From the NCBI RefSeq assembly GCF_027943255.1, contig NC_072893.1, forward strand, positions 93,255,784 through 93,319,783: a stretch of DNA of 64,000 bases, written 5' to 3'. The notes under the pieces were generated by a model that was not told where the DNA came from, made no database searches, and saw only the letters and a list, made by a program, of their open reading frames with translations. This document shows positions 32,944 through 44,989 of the stretch, in pieces (the first letter of the stretch is position 1; every line of letters begins with the position of its first letter). The position numbers were made by a program, and so were the translations under genes. This DNA is from Anastrepha obliqua (taxonomy: Eukaryota > Arthropoda > Insecta > Diptera > Tephritidae).

Positions 32944-34046
32944 GTTGTGAAATAAGTTCGCAACGTCTTTACCGAAGACTTTTATTTAAAGCAAAAATAA
33001 TAATTATATCAATAAGTTAGTCAATTATATATTCGCCATTGCTGTTTACAACCTCTTCCCACTTTTCGGTGGGTCTGGTGTGAAAGAAGTTTTTGAGCCA
33101 GTTTTTAAGGACCTCTTTCCTATCGAAGGTAACGTACTGCATATGGTCTGACAGGGAGCGAAAAAGACGGTAATCGGTGGGTGCAAGTTCCGGATAATAT
33201 GACGGATACTGAAAAAACCCCCCAGTCAGGCTCTTGTAGTGCGACTTTGACGATTTGTGCAACATGGGGCCTGGCGTTGACGTGAAGCAGTATAGTTGAT
33301 CATGTCTTTTCAGTCGAATGGCTTCATTCACGCGGTGGCATTCTTTTCGAGCAATCCCCATTGCCACCATGCCCTCCCAGTCTCACCAAACACATATCTT
33401 GATCTTCTTTGGATGATGATCCGACTTGACTCTCGGCTTTGGCGTATCTCCCGAAGCCACCCACTCCTTTCTTTGCGTCATATTGATGTACAGGCACCGC
33501 TTCTCATCTCCCGGGACGATTCGGTGCAACAAGCGCTATTGAAGACCGCGTGTTGCTCGATGACGGGCGAGATGCTGAGAAGCAATTCTAGAGCGACTTT
33601 CTTTGTTTTTTTCGTTGAGCTCCTGAGGTACCCAAGTTCGCAACTTTTCGGTATATCCCATTGAATGAAGGTGATTGAGAATCGTTTTATAATTGAAGTC
33701 ATCGAATTCAGAAGGCCTTCCGCTGCGGGACGTATCATTGACGATAAAGTCGTCTTTTTTGAACTTTGCAAACCATTTCCGTGCTGTAGACTCACATATG
33801 ACATCTTTTTTGACGTCCTTGAATAGCAAAGAAGAGCAGATTTCGAAAATGTTGATTTTTGCCTCCTGGGTATTCCATTTCTAGGCCTCAAAACTAATAA
33901 AAAATTAAATAACTCAAAACTACATTTAATCGAGTTTTGTAGAGCATAAAGAGTTCCATCGAATGAATCCTTTCTCTTTTCCAAATAGTAAGCAAATTGT
34001 TGTAAAGTAAAAAAAATATAAGAACGCTATGAACTTATTCCCCAAC
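32944..34046 (-). pseudogene. mariner transposase remnant, cecropia-like
   Basis: On the minus strand: a start-like region, then ICESTARKWFAKFKKDDFIV, SGRPSEFDD, WVPQELNEKNKESRSRIASQ (WVPHEL-type linker), VGDEKR-CLYINM (first catalytic Asp), a one-base-shifted middle, and LAPTDYRLFRSLSDHM (third Asp) with a C-terminal KWEEVVNSNGEYIID. At the second catalytic motif the codon is GTC, giving HVNARPHV where HDNARPHV is normal, so a catalytic Asp is replaced by Val. The 3' TIR (GGGTTGTGAAATAAGTTCG near 32943) has a degraded counterpart near 34031-34046. Subfamily assignment is tentative. Confidence 0.82.
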
Positions 34047-34958
34047 GGAATATAAAAAATATAGTTCGTGATGATTATGAATATGATTAACACATAAGGC
34101 AAAGTTTCAGAATTTATATAGATACAATACAAAACTTTTTTTAGCATATTTTTAGCATATTGACTTTAGAGACGTAATATTCCCCGAAAAACCAAATTCG
34201 ATTTGTTTTTTTCTATCTGACGGGATGTCCTACGTGAGGCTTAAATTTAGCGAAAGGCTTTCTGAGAGTTTGAAGAAAGTTTTAGAATTGTTTTACCTAA
34301 TATGGTGTTGGACAATTGTCACTGATAAAAGATTGGTAAATGTAAATGATTGCAAAAACATTTCAAATACCATCTAATTCCATTAACCTGATTTTTTCAT
34401 ACGACTTTTCAATAAGATTCCGAGCAGTGCCAGCGCTGCTAGCTGATAAGTGTTTTCTGTTTTGTTTGCTTAATTCCCCAAGTAATCAAAAATAGTAGTA
34501 GTAAAACGCCTTTTATATATAAGTGGAGGATTATTCAGCAGAAGTCGGCAAGAGATTGGGAATCTTTGGCTCTTAGTGAAGGAGCTTCGTTACCTGCAAG
34601 ACACCCAAAAATCTTGCTAAGGTAGGCAAAGTGATCAAGAATGTGTGGTAAGAATAATACTATTTGCCATCTCTTTAATATAATTTGGTCGATTCATTGG
34701 CCGATAGGATGGAGCTAACGTATTACGCTTATATGTATCAGCGACGCTCTTAGATCAACACTCTCTGATGCTCTACATACTCTTTTCTTCTTGCCTCTCC
34801 TAGACATAGTTGGTAAACGGAATGCAGGTTACACCACAGCTCTGCTTGTTCCAACTAATCAAAGCCGCGATTTAGGTGTTGGTCACTCGGCCATAACAAT
34901 CGTTATGGGCCCGACTAATACTGTTAACTATTGTTTGGATTAATCATATTTTAATAGG
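34047..34958. other. stretch without recognised genes
   Basis: No supported gene or repeat. Confidence 0.4.
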
Positions 34959-34959
34959 T

Positions 34960-35890
34960 TACTTTGTACTAAAATTCTGGCTTGACGTGAGTGGATTGAC
35001 AATATACCTGGTCGGAAAAATTACTTTCGGTTCTTTTCTGATGGCTTAAAGCATGACTATAGAATTGGCGTTGGTGTTAATAAGCCAAATGTAGGTTTCG
35101 GCACGTCTTCATAATCACTGTAGCTATTGCAGACTGAAATTCTTACCATTAATGAGGTAACTGTCTGGTTCGACAAAATTGTAACTACCTTGAAAGAAGT
35201 CAATATTTATTCCGATAGCTTGGCGACAATTATATATATAATTGGCGCGTACACCCTTTTTGGGTGTTTGACCGAGCTCTTCCTCCTATTTGTGGTATGC
35301 GTCTTTATGTTGTTCCACAAATGGGGATACCTACAGTTTCATGCCGACTCCGAACGGCAGATATTTTTAGGAGGAGCTTTTTCCAGGCAGAAATACACTC
35401 GGAGGCTTGCCATTGCCTGCCGAGGGGCGACCGCTGTTAGAAAAATGTTTTTCTTAATTTTGGTGTTTCACCGAGATTCGAATCTACGTTCTCTCTGTGA
35501 ATTCCGAATGGTTATCACGCACCAACCCATTCGGCTACGGCGGCGACAATTAAGCCTGTACTAATTCCATCATTGCTCGAAAGTGCCAGGCATCTCTCAA
35601 CGAGATGGCGAAATATTTCCGCATCTGTTCGATATGGAGGCCAAGGCATAGTGACATATGAGGGAATTGTAAAGCAGACGAATTAGAGACGCCTTCCTCT
35701 TGGTATGGCGATTGAAGGTATACCACCCCTCTCAACCTACAAAGACGTGGTACAACTAGCATTGTCACTTCAGCCAGCACGAAGAATTTGGCCAGAATGG
35801 GACGTCAGGTGATCAGAGGAGCTATTTCCTAATCGGTCAAGGAAAAATGTTTCTATGTATCTATTTCTCTTTTTTGATCACAGAGCATTA
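34960..35890 (+). pseudogene. R1/LOA-like LINE RNase H fragment split by a SINE
   Basis: The plus strand carries a degraded RNase H domain: FRFFSDGLKHDYRIGVGV (first active-site Asp region), VNIYSDSLATI just before the SINE, and, after it, CQASLNEMAKYFRI and a degraded histidine motif with KADELET. It is homologous to the RNase H at 17700-18450 but a different copy. The SINE (35233-35542) with its 10-bp duplication separates the two halves. Stops are frequent. RT and endonuclease parts are not seen. Confidence 0.7.
35233..35542 (-). mobile_element. tRNA-derived SINE inside LINE RNase H
   Basis: A full-length minus-oriented copy flanked by a perfect 10-bp duplication GCGACAATTA (35223-35232 and 35543-35552). 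(AT)n tail, body, B box and head are all present. Confidence 0.93.
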
Positions 35891-38255
35891 TCAACCCAGG
35901 AGTCGATAACTTTTAAAAAATTGTTCGCTATATAAAGAATGCTTTCACCTGCCTGTAACATCAGTGTTATATTTTCATTGACTTTCTCCAATAGTATTAC
36001 TGTTGCTATTATTTACCAGAGCGCACTAACAACCAATGCCTATGTTGCAACTTTCTTTAAAAAAATTTCGAGAAATAACAATGAAAAATCAGAAAATGCC
36101 CACGAGCAATGATGCAATTTTCTAAAAAAAAAATTTCGAGAAATAACAGTAAAACATTATAAAATGTGACCTTTTCACATTTTTGTTTTTGAGATGTTAA
36201 CAGTTTTATGCCCACCATTGTATACATTTGGTATTACAGGGATAAGGAGCAAAAAATAAATTAGAAGTATATGCCAGCTGAGTAATTTTATGTTCACCAA
36301 CTCCCTGTAGTCCCTTCAATAGGAACTGTTTTTGATTGAACGAACGAATTAATTTTACAACTTTGCAGCATTCGATCAACCAACAGAGCAACCAAAAACA
36401 TACTATTAACTTGGTCAAAACTTCATAAATCATTTGCGGAGAAATGTTTAAAGTTTGTTCAACAATTTTTTCTTTGTTTGAAATTTCTTTTCCCAAAGTG
36501 CATAGTTGTATTAAGGACGACTTGTATGTTTTGTGGCAGCTGGGCAGACCTAAAACTTTTTCCTAGCCATTTTCCGAATTTTAATGATTTTCCAATAAAT
36601 AACCAACGTCAAGCTGAAATAACTTTGCTGCTTTTTTGGGTTATGGTGCAGATAAACTCCTTTTGTTTGTTGTTCACCACCATTTTAGGTGGCTGCTTTG
36701 GTGTTTTTGACTGGCTGTGGAATGTGCCATACGCAACTACAACTCAAGCACAAGGCCATGCCAAATCGCCCAAGCTGCTAAATACTTGCTATTAATTAAA
36801 ACCACTATAAAATAAATCACTAATTTTAATTTTCAGTTTTGTAATTGCAAAATGCAACGTGCGACCATTAAATGACGCCTACATGCGGTCAGTGGCCAGC
36901 CAGACCGGCGCCATGAGCACCAGCCAACGATAGTGGCATGCGCAAATATGTTTGTGCATAAATATACAATAAGCTCGTTGGAAAGCAAACTGAAAAGTGC
37001 TTGTGCACTTCCATATATCAAGCACTCGCTAACTTCTATGGCAGCTTGATTTAAAATATGCAAATTATAACAACTGGCAATTGACTGCAATTGCTTCGAT
37101 TGTAGAACAACTCTATCTGGTAAAGTGGAACACTTTGAAGATATGATACATCTACACACCGTACGTACACATGCACTTAAATGGTATAATGCGGGCATTG
37201 GCAGAGTATATAGGGGGTTCCAATTAGAGTGCTTAATACTTGAAAGTGTATTTCAACCAAACTATTAAGAAGACTGACTGCAAAGTTTTCTGTGCTAAAT
37301 GAATATAAACTTTCTTCTAATTAGATATTGCTAATAGAATATATACCGCAATAAATTCTTTAAACCGAATGAAAATAAGTTATTGATTATTTCTGCCTAG
37401 TACCACAAAAACAAATTTATGAAATTATTACACACCTCCAGCAATTGGCGAAGCGATTGTGGGAATTTTATAAAAATTGAATAAGAAAATAGAAATCAAT
37501 CAATACACTTACGTATGTTTAAAATATTACCACAGAGTCCGCTTCAAACCTTGGGAAAAATTTTGAGAACATTTTTTTTTCATTAGTTACTTGCGCACTA
37601 CTGTTTTTATATCCCTAAAATTATGTAAGTATTTGTTAACTTTTAAAAATATCAGCAGATAAAAAACAGATAAAAAATAATCATTAAAAGTATTATAGGT
37701 ACGTAAGCACATTTTCGGTTTGAAGTTTAACGTTTCTTGATATTGTGAAAAGAATCCAGAAGGTGTGGCCGACGTCAAACCGTTCACTGGCTCTCAGCGA
37801 ATTTGAAGGAATTAGCTAATTTCCTGGCGTCTCTTAGAATGTGATGGCGGTTTGGTTACGTCAAAACTGAGATTGTGTTGGTCATCTGCAAGAAAATCAA
37901 CGCGGGCTATACCATGTAAATTACTTCGTTGTTGTCTGAACATTGACGATTGGTAGAGCGTAAAAATACGTGAGAAATGGGCGGGCAGAATCAGCGTTCC
38001 GGCTGACTTTTCCATCAAAAACAAATCTTCTCCTTTAAGAACTAGTGGTATACTTTCAACATTTTTTTTGTTGGAGTATTTTCATATATTTCCATATTTT
38101 TGTCCTGCTTTAAGGGGAGCGCTGCCCAATGAGTGTAGTATTATAAGTTGTTTTTGAATTTTAGATTTCGTACTCATCAGCCCCCTTTTTAGTTGAATTG
38201 TTATCTTAAAGTTCTCGCTGTTGTAAATAAGCTGTATACGACTTATGCCTAAGCC
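35891..38255. other. stretch without recognised genes
   Basis: No supported gene. A short tandem duplication containing AAATTTCGAGAAATAACA occurs at about 36060-36080 and 36133-36150. The region 36200-37200 has several long but featureless open frames on both strands. Confidence 0.4.
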
Positions 38256-38261
38256 TTATAG

Positions 38262-39600
38262 TAATGGGTCCATTGCGTCAACGAATTTGACTGACAGCAA
38301 AATAGATTATGTGCATTTCAGTCGGAGTTGCCACATGCGAGCCGTACGCCATGCCAGGATGAAGAAAAATTGGCAACTTTCTACTTTTGCCATACGGCAA
38401 ACGCGAGGAAAATGACAACTGTTTAAAGAAGAACAATTTTGTATCTTTCGAATGTTTATCGGTGGGTTTTTTTTTTATTAAATCTAGTTAAATGCAGAAA
38501 AGAAATGAAATTTAAATTAATTGAGGCAATTCAAATGCACCCCTTAGCTTTTCAATAAAAGCTTGAAAGAGTAGAGAAAAGGTTAGGCTTAATCAAGTTG
38601 TCCTGAAAAATGAGTGTGCGGCTCGATCTCGGAGTTATGGTCACACCCACCGTGTACCCCTACCATAAATTAAGGGGGCATATACCTGTAAAAGGCCATA
38701 TTTTCCCTGATTTTCGTTAAAATTATTTAAAATGAAGAAGTGAATATATTTTTTTCAAAATTGGCACATAGTTTATTTATACACTAGAATAATATAATTT
38801 TTTGTTGTTTTATTTAATCATTAATCAATTATTCCAGAAAGGTCACAGCGGGGCTTCTCAATCGGCGGGCATTGTAGCATCGGCGTCAGTGACCTGAATA
38901 CAAAAAACCAAAAATTTGTTTGTTTATTATGTCATGATTTCTATATGAATTAACAATAAAGGGGGGAAAAAAATCGCGGAATAAAATGCTTAAAAAAAAT
39001 GAATTTTGTGGCGAATTTTCCTATTATTTTTAATTCGAAAAAATTATTTTTTCGAAAGCTTTGGATTCATATAGAAAGTAATATCATAAAAAAGATGTGT
39101 GTAAGATTTCAGGGAGATCGGTAAATAACTTTTCGAGTTATCGTGTACGCCAATTCGAAAAATATAGTTTTGAGAAAAACGCATCTAAAGTCGGCAACGT
39201 AACTATACCTCTCCCAGCGCTCGAACGCAAGGAATAGAGTCGTCATGGTTGACGATCTATAATATAAGGAATACCTAAATTTACGTTATAAAATTTTTTT
39301 GACATATTCTTAAAGGATTATATTATATTAACATTTTATGAAACAAAAAAATTATTTTTTTTTCGAAATTTTACGGGTATCTGTCCCCTTAAAACTCTTT
39401 TCCGCATCAGTAAGCCTTAATTTTATAATATATGTATTTCTCAACCACAACCACGGCAAGAATATATGTTTTCGTGTGTGTTTATATGCGGCAATACTTT
39501 CATTGTGGCACCACAGTACACTTTACATTTCACGCTAGTGAAATGGGTTGCCACAATGGATGCAATGGACCTTTACTTTGACGGATATCTGCATTGTCAC
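38262..39600. mobile_element. inverted-repeat element, copy B, interrupted
   Basis: Copy B of the family at 29124-29703. The left part (38262-38660) has GGGTCCATTGCGTC, GCCATACGGCAAACG, CAACTGTTTAAAGAAGA and AATTCAAATGCACC. The right end (about 39520-39600) has GCCACAATGGATGCAATGG. The two parts are separated by a 723-bp TTAA-flanked element (38670-39392). Subtracting that insert leaves about 610 bp, close to copy A. Confidence 0.6.
38670..39392. mobile_element. TTAA-flanked nonautonomous DNA element
   Basis: The ends are inverted repeats: GGGGGCATATACCTGTAAAA on the left, and on the right the complement of GGGGACAGATACCCGTAAAA. Each is preceded or followed by TTAA, a TTAA target duplication. 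TTAA sites are used by piggyBac and Kolobok superfamilies; purine-rich GGGG ends favour Kolobok, which is inference. No transposase. The interior shares the motif GTTTTGAGAAAAACGC with the element at 60758-61466. Confidence 0.75.
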
Positions 39601-41310
39601 ATAGAGTACAAGTGGATCCGACAAATCTAAAATCATTAAATGGAAATTTTTTTACTTCAAGTAACATTTAAAAAACATAAATGTGGCATTCCTGAAAAAT
39701 TCAAAGATCAAATACAATATAGTTATTAAATTTAGTCATTATTGAAACCAATGAAACATTGGTTATAACATTTTGAATGTTGCTGTTATAGATCATCCCC
39801 GCATTCCTGGTAAAACAATCTGGTTTTATGGCATAAGCACTCGCTTTTCTTTTCTAAAGCATTAGCTTTGATATTTGCAAGCTTTTTGGATGGCTTCTGT
39901 AAAGTGAATTTCATAAATTTTAAATTTGTTTTTTAATTTAAGATTTTCGCAAAATCTTTCTTAGGGTAATAACTGACGTATGGGTCTGGCTATGATCTAT
40001 TAATTGGAAATATAATTTCAAAATTATTTATCAAATTACTTAGAGATACGCATGAACACAATTTTATAAAAAAAATAGTAACCACAAAAAATAATTAAGT
40101 ATTGAAATGTATGTAAATGTATTTCTGACACACATATAAAATAGTGAATTAAAGTTAAAAAAGGTCTGGCAGTACCCCATTAGTATTTATAAATGAGAGT
40201 TAAACGCTAGCAATGTTTAAAAACCCGGAGTTGTGGAGTTGGGTTAGTGAAAGATGAAACCACCGTATACACTTGACCAAGTAATTCACTAAAATTAAAA
40301 CTAAAAGTAACAATTAATCACTTTAACCTGCCTCTACTATAGCCCCTTTGTTTATGCATACTTTTCTACCACTACTGTCGCAAGAAGTTGTATACATTTA
40401 TTTATAGCGAATATATACGCATAAACCTACGTACCTACAATTCACTTAATTATTTATGCAAAATACAACATTTGCACACCATCAAACAGCTGATAATGAC
40501 GCCGATATCGACTGCATTAAATATAGACAGCGTACGGCGGCCTGCTGGCAACTGGCGCCAATTATCTGAAGCAGAACGTGCAGCACAAGTGTTGTAATTT
40601 CAAGCGAGTTCACATTTGGCTAAGTCCTTTTACATTGTTTTTCTAGATTTTTGTTATTTTCTATTCTTATACAAGAATTGATTTGCTCTTTTTTATTATT
40701 GCTACCAAAAAATTCAATAAACCATTAATTCGCTTCAGGGCATCTATTTTTGACCTTCATTGTACAACCTCCAGCTTTGAAGTTTTGTTGATTTTGTTAA
40801 GTGGCTTTCGGCGCAAATGTCTATTTAACTGTCACAGAAAAACACACATGCATACGTATGTATGTATATACACATAAATATACCCTTACTCGTACATTAA
40901 TTCTACTATTTCGAAAGAAATATTGTTATAAAATACATACTTGTTTCGTAAATAATGTTCAAAAAGCACTACTGTTCATTAATATTGTCTTAATTGATTT
41001 TCGCTAAAACTCGTGAAGTGTTACGGAGTAGTTTTGTGAGTTAAATGCGCGCGGGACTAAAAGTACCCCATTGGAAATATCAGTGATCGACTCCTCTGTA
41101 GCAAATCCAATTGCTATTTATTCTTATTGCTATATAGCACATTTACAGCTAAAATTATGCAGTAACCACTTGTGTCAATGTTAAGCTAAAATTTTGCAAA
41201 TATTTATGTTATTATTATGAGGAGATTTGCTGAAAAGATTTATTGTGCCCCTTCATGGGTTCAGAGTATTTCTCTGGGACTAACTTCCTAAATAAATGTT
41301 TGTATTTGTT
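39601..41310. other. stretch without recognised genes
   Basis: AT-rich, with small CATA/GTAT tracts near 40850. No supported gene or repeat family. Confidence 0.4.
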
Positions 41311-41316
41311 ATATTA

Positions 41317-41886
41317 CATCGCGTTACACACATTCTATCCTATGAACCAAATATAAAAAATAAAAGTACACGTGTATCGGCGATTTTCATGTACACGTCA
41401 CAATTTTTTTTTTGTATTTTATAACTTTAAACGAGCAATTCTTGTATGCATATCTGTTTAGCCACACGATCTCAGGATTAGCTTAACGGATTTGAATGAA
41501 GTTGGGCACACAGATAGTGTATCACATTTCTAGACTTTTCACCTAGCTGCTGCCACTGACAATGTTTCACAGGGTTGCCACCTGTTCGAAATTAAAAAAA
41601 AAAATTGTATGAGATATGCCGATGTGGGTATCAAAAGAAAGGTATTTCACTCCGCATTACAATAGAGATATAAAACCCCGAATTTTTTTATTAATTTTAT
41701 TATATTAAAATTAAAAATTGTTACATTAAAAATTTTTCTTCAAGTTATGCTGAAAATTTAGAAAAAAAAATTCTGACGTGTACATGAAAATCGCCGATAC
41801 ACGTGTATTTTTATTTTTTCTCACCTCTCCGAAAAAGTATATTTGGTTCATAGGACAGAAAAAAAGTTCGTTTTTGTAACGCAGTG
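41317..41886. mobile_element. MITE with long inverted ends
   Basis: A 570-bp element. The right end, read inward, gives CACTGCGTTACAAAAACGAA, then CCTATGAACCAAATATA and ACACGTGTATCGGCGATT. The left end has the same order (CGCGTTACA, CCTATGAACCAAATATA, then the TATCGGCGATT part) with a small deletion. The arms are about 80 bp. A palindrome ACACGTGT occurs in each arm. A truncated copy is at 14874-15240. CAC-starting ends suggest the CACTA-Mirage-Chapaev or Transib groups, unproven. Confidence 0.8.
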
Positions 41887-42580
41887 CTATTTTTATTTAT
41901 TTCTGACTCTGATATATTTACGCAGGTGCTTGTCCCGCTTACGCATCAGTGCTGGGCCCGATGCCAACACATGTTCGGCGGTTTCATCTTTCTCCCTGCA
42001 GAACTTACGAGTTCCATCAGAGTATATTTCTAGGTTAGTAAGATAATAATTCAACCCACAACGCCCTGTTAGAATTCATGTGATGATTCTCAAACTATCC
42101 CTACTTTAGCCATAAAGAAGTTAGTTTCGGTTGAAACTTTCATTGAAGAATTTGATTGTGATAAACCTGGTAGATCGTCCCAGTATGATCTTTTTGTCTT
42201 TTCTCTACTTCCAAAATAAGAGGGAGAAGCTATTCTTTCCCAGTTCACAAAAAGCTCTGGGCCTATAAATGGGTAGGCAGTTGTTCCTTTTCTGCCTAAT
42301 TTATTTGATATTTCATTCTCAGTAATTCCCATGAGCCCTGGAAATTAAAATGAGTCATTAAACACCTGTTGAAGTGCGGGAATCAGTATTTAATCACTAT
42401 AAAGGTGGCAGAAGCCAACGAAATATCACTGAAATGGTTAACTACAGAACGCAACATGACGTGTGGTCTACATCATACCGTTAAAAACTAGTAGGTATGT
42501 CTTTTTAGCAATCCAAAAAGGAACGATACTTAAATTAAAGAAGAAGTAACACATATTTAAAATTTCGTAAGGAGGAAAAA
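41887..42580. other. stretch without recognised genes
   Basis: No supported gene or repeat. Confidence 0.4.
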
Positions 42581-42584
42581 ACTA

Positions 42585-43471
42585 TTGGTTCTATAACTTA
42601 AGTTTAAGGATTTTCTGAGATATGGCGTTACCAATATAAAATCGCAGCAGGTCATACACTAACTAACGTCATTGTGAAGCGTTATTATTGTGCTTTATTT
42701 TTCAGTATGTGTCATTTCGTTAAAATGTAAACAATATTTTTTTTGTAGTCATCAACATGTCAACTTTTGTGCCAACAAAACACAATTTGCGGGATGCATT
42801 ACTTTTCTGTTTCAATTGGAAGAAAAAAGCAACTGAAAGCAGGGGATGAAAAATGGATCCATTATGACAACCCTAAGCGCAAAATATCATACGTGAAGCC
42901 TGGCCAACCAGCGAAACCGACGCCGAAGAAGAATATTAATTGCGCCAAGGCAATGCTCTGTATTTGGTGGGATCAGAAAGGTGTGATCTGTTATGAGCTA
43001 TTGAAATCGGCCCAAACGATCACAGGGGACCTCTACCGAACACAATTGATTCGTTTGAAGAGACCAATCGCCAAAAAACGGCCGGAATATGCGACCAGGC
43101 ATGAGGCCATAATTTTACAACATGATAACGCTTGGCCGCATGTTGCTCAACCGGCCAAAACATATTTGGAAAACAGTGGATGGGAAATTTTACCTCACCC
43201 GCCTTATAGCCCACACATTGCCCCGTCCGACTACCATTTGTTTCGGTCGATGCAGAACGCACTCACTGGAATACGATTCACTTCAGTTGAGGGTATCAAA
43301 AATTGGCTGGATTCCTTCTTGGCAGCCAAGTCGGCGCAATTTTTTTGGGACGGTATCCACAAATTACCAGAAAGATTGGAAAAAGTAGTGACTAACGATG
43401 GACAATACTTTGAATAAAATATATTGTACTAATTCACTCATAAAATCCTTAAAATTAAGTTATAGAACCAA
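42585..43471 (+). mobile_element. mariner, internally deleted, TIRs and TA intact
   Basis: An 887-bp element has inverted ends starting TTGGTTCTATAACTTAA and is flanked by TA (42583-42584, 43472-43473). The transposase begins at an ATG near 42757 (MSTFVPTKHNLRDALLFCFN), but an internal deletion of roughly 390 bp joins residue ~29 out of frame to GDEKWIHYDNPKR. The catalytic part (42767-43417 in the other frame) keeps all three aspartates: GDEKW, HDNAWPHV and APSDYHLF, with spacing 34. YSPDLAP is changed to YSPHIAP. Same family as 48368-49011. Related to the mauritiana group. Confidence 0.92.
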
Positions 43472-44580
43472 TAAAAAAAATTACTAAAACCATTTGCTAA
43501 TATGCAATTTTAGTCTGTCTGATAGCGGTGACGAAAAGAAAAAAATCTTACGAAAGATATCAAGGCTACAAGGCCTAGTGTCAGGCTATCCACAATAATG
43601 TTCAGGGCTACAGTAGACGCTAAACGGCTTTCTGAAGCAAGGCAAACGAGATCGCTGAGCCTCACAACATAAATTAAGGTTAGTCTCTACGCAGATGCTG
43701 TACACCGGATAAACATTCGCCTCAAATGCTGGTTATATCCAAATGCATAGGTAGGTACTGCATTTTGCTTCCATTTCATACCTGTAGCTCTTTTACAAGT
43801 ATGGAAGGATATGCGATTATAGTTGCTGAGTTTCGAGTATTACATTAACAAATATTTACTCCATAAAATGGCAAATCCGTATGGTACCTGGGAGTTGTTA
43901 ATTAAAATGCCATCGAATATATTCTAAACGGGCTTATAAACATTACTTTGGTGCCAACGCTTATTAATGAAGTAACTCACTAAAATAAAAATATCAAAAT
44001 TCATAGAATCAATTCTTCAATACGCCTCTAGTCACGGTTGACCTAGAACTGTTTAGCTAAATTTTGCTCCCAATAAATAGAAAAAAAAAACACAAGCTGT
44101 CATTCACCTAAGCACAAACATACATTTGGCAATTCCTCGGGCGTTATTTAACAACTCAGTTGAATGCGTTGAGTTCAACGTACAATTACATTCGTTGTTT
44201 TCAAACGGTAGCCAAGGTGTTATTAATGATGTAGCACCAAAGCTCATCGAATACCATCGTCAAGTATTAGCAAAACGAAAACTAAGAAATCGACATTTAA
44301 TTGATTGAAGTAAGATTAAACTGAATACGGTTGGAGGCCTTTGGTTGTTGATTTACATTAATACTTGTAAATATGTATACATGGCTCGACTTTGTTGACT
44401 GTCGTGAAGTCAGTTTGAGGTCGCGGTTGGCAATCTGATACCCAGTGATGATCTTGCCAGAAAAGCAAATGCTACTAAACACATTAAGTGTAGCTGCCTC
44501 AAACGTATTCCCTTCATTGAAAAACCAAGTTGTGTGTTGTGGATTTATTCTTATAACATCTGTACGTTGATGGATTGCAA
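43472..44580. other. stretch without recognised genes
   Basis: No family recognised. Frames at 44126-44308 (+) and 44297-44623 (-) have ordinary amino-acid composition but no known motif. Confidence 0.35.
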
Positions 44581-44586
44581 AGCGGA

Positions 44587-44603
44587 GGGGGGGGGGGGGG
44601 GGG
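44587..44603 (+). repeat. G17 homopolymer
   Basis: Seventeen consecutive G, rare in an AT-rich genome and able to form a G-quadruplex. It marks the upstream edge of the LINE fragment at 44620, and could also be an assembly or sequencing trouble spot. Confidence 0.9.
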
Positions 44604-44619
44604 AGGAGCGCATTCACGA

Positions 44620-44960
44620 TCAAAATTTAACCATCAAATTTCATCTCTCCAAAAAATTTTAAAATATTCTGGGCAGAAGCCAGTGGAACTAGAAGTCCGA
44701 AGGAGGAAATTGGGCTATATCGATCATGTACTGCGAATGGAAAGAGGCGATGTAAAGTCCTTGGGGATGCGAGTCTCTCGCGGCAGTTGCAGGCGAGGAA
44801 GATCAGCGAACACCAGGAGACGACTGCTGGAGTCAGAAACCCGTACCATGTGCCATAGCTGGAATAAAGTTAAGGTATTGGCGTAAAACAGATCCGAATG
44901 GAAGACATTCGTTGTAGCCTTGTGCCCCAATCTGAAATTACTTACAAAAAAAAACTTCAA
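44620..44960 (+). pseudogene. RTE-like LINE C-terminal fragment
   Basis: An open frame reads SLQKILKYSGQKPVELEVRR, RKLGYIDHVLRM, RGRSANTRRRLLESE and, past the stop, SEWKTFVVALCP. It follows the RTE end pattern W/Y-I-GHVLR ... RGR-x-x-x-x-WRR ... W-x-x-FV-x-ALC. The Trp before Arg-Arg is lost (TRRR). A stop at about 44884 and an upstream truncation make it a dead fragment. Confidence 0.75.
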
Positions 44961-44989
44961 TTTTTGTATCGAAGAATTTTTAAAATCAT

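Noticed and set aside
36478..36795. plus-strand 105-codon frame with hydrophobic segments
   Set aside because: The hydrophobic stretches come from T-rich DNA; no start context, introns or similarity seen.
42090..42332. minus-strand 80-codon frame
   Set aside because: No recognisable motif, no splice or promoter context.
44575..44630. poly-glycine protein start
   Set aside because: The glycines come from the G17 run; the supported LINE similarity begins only after it.
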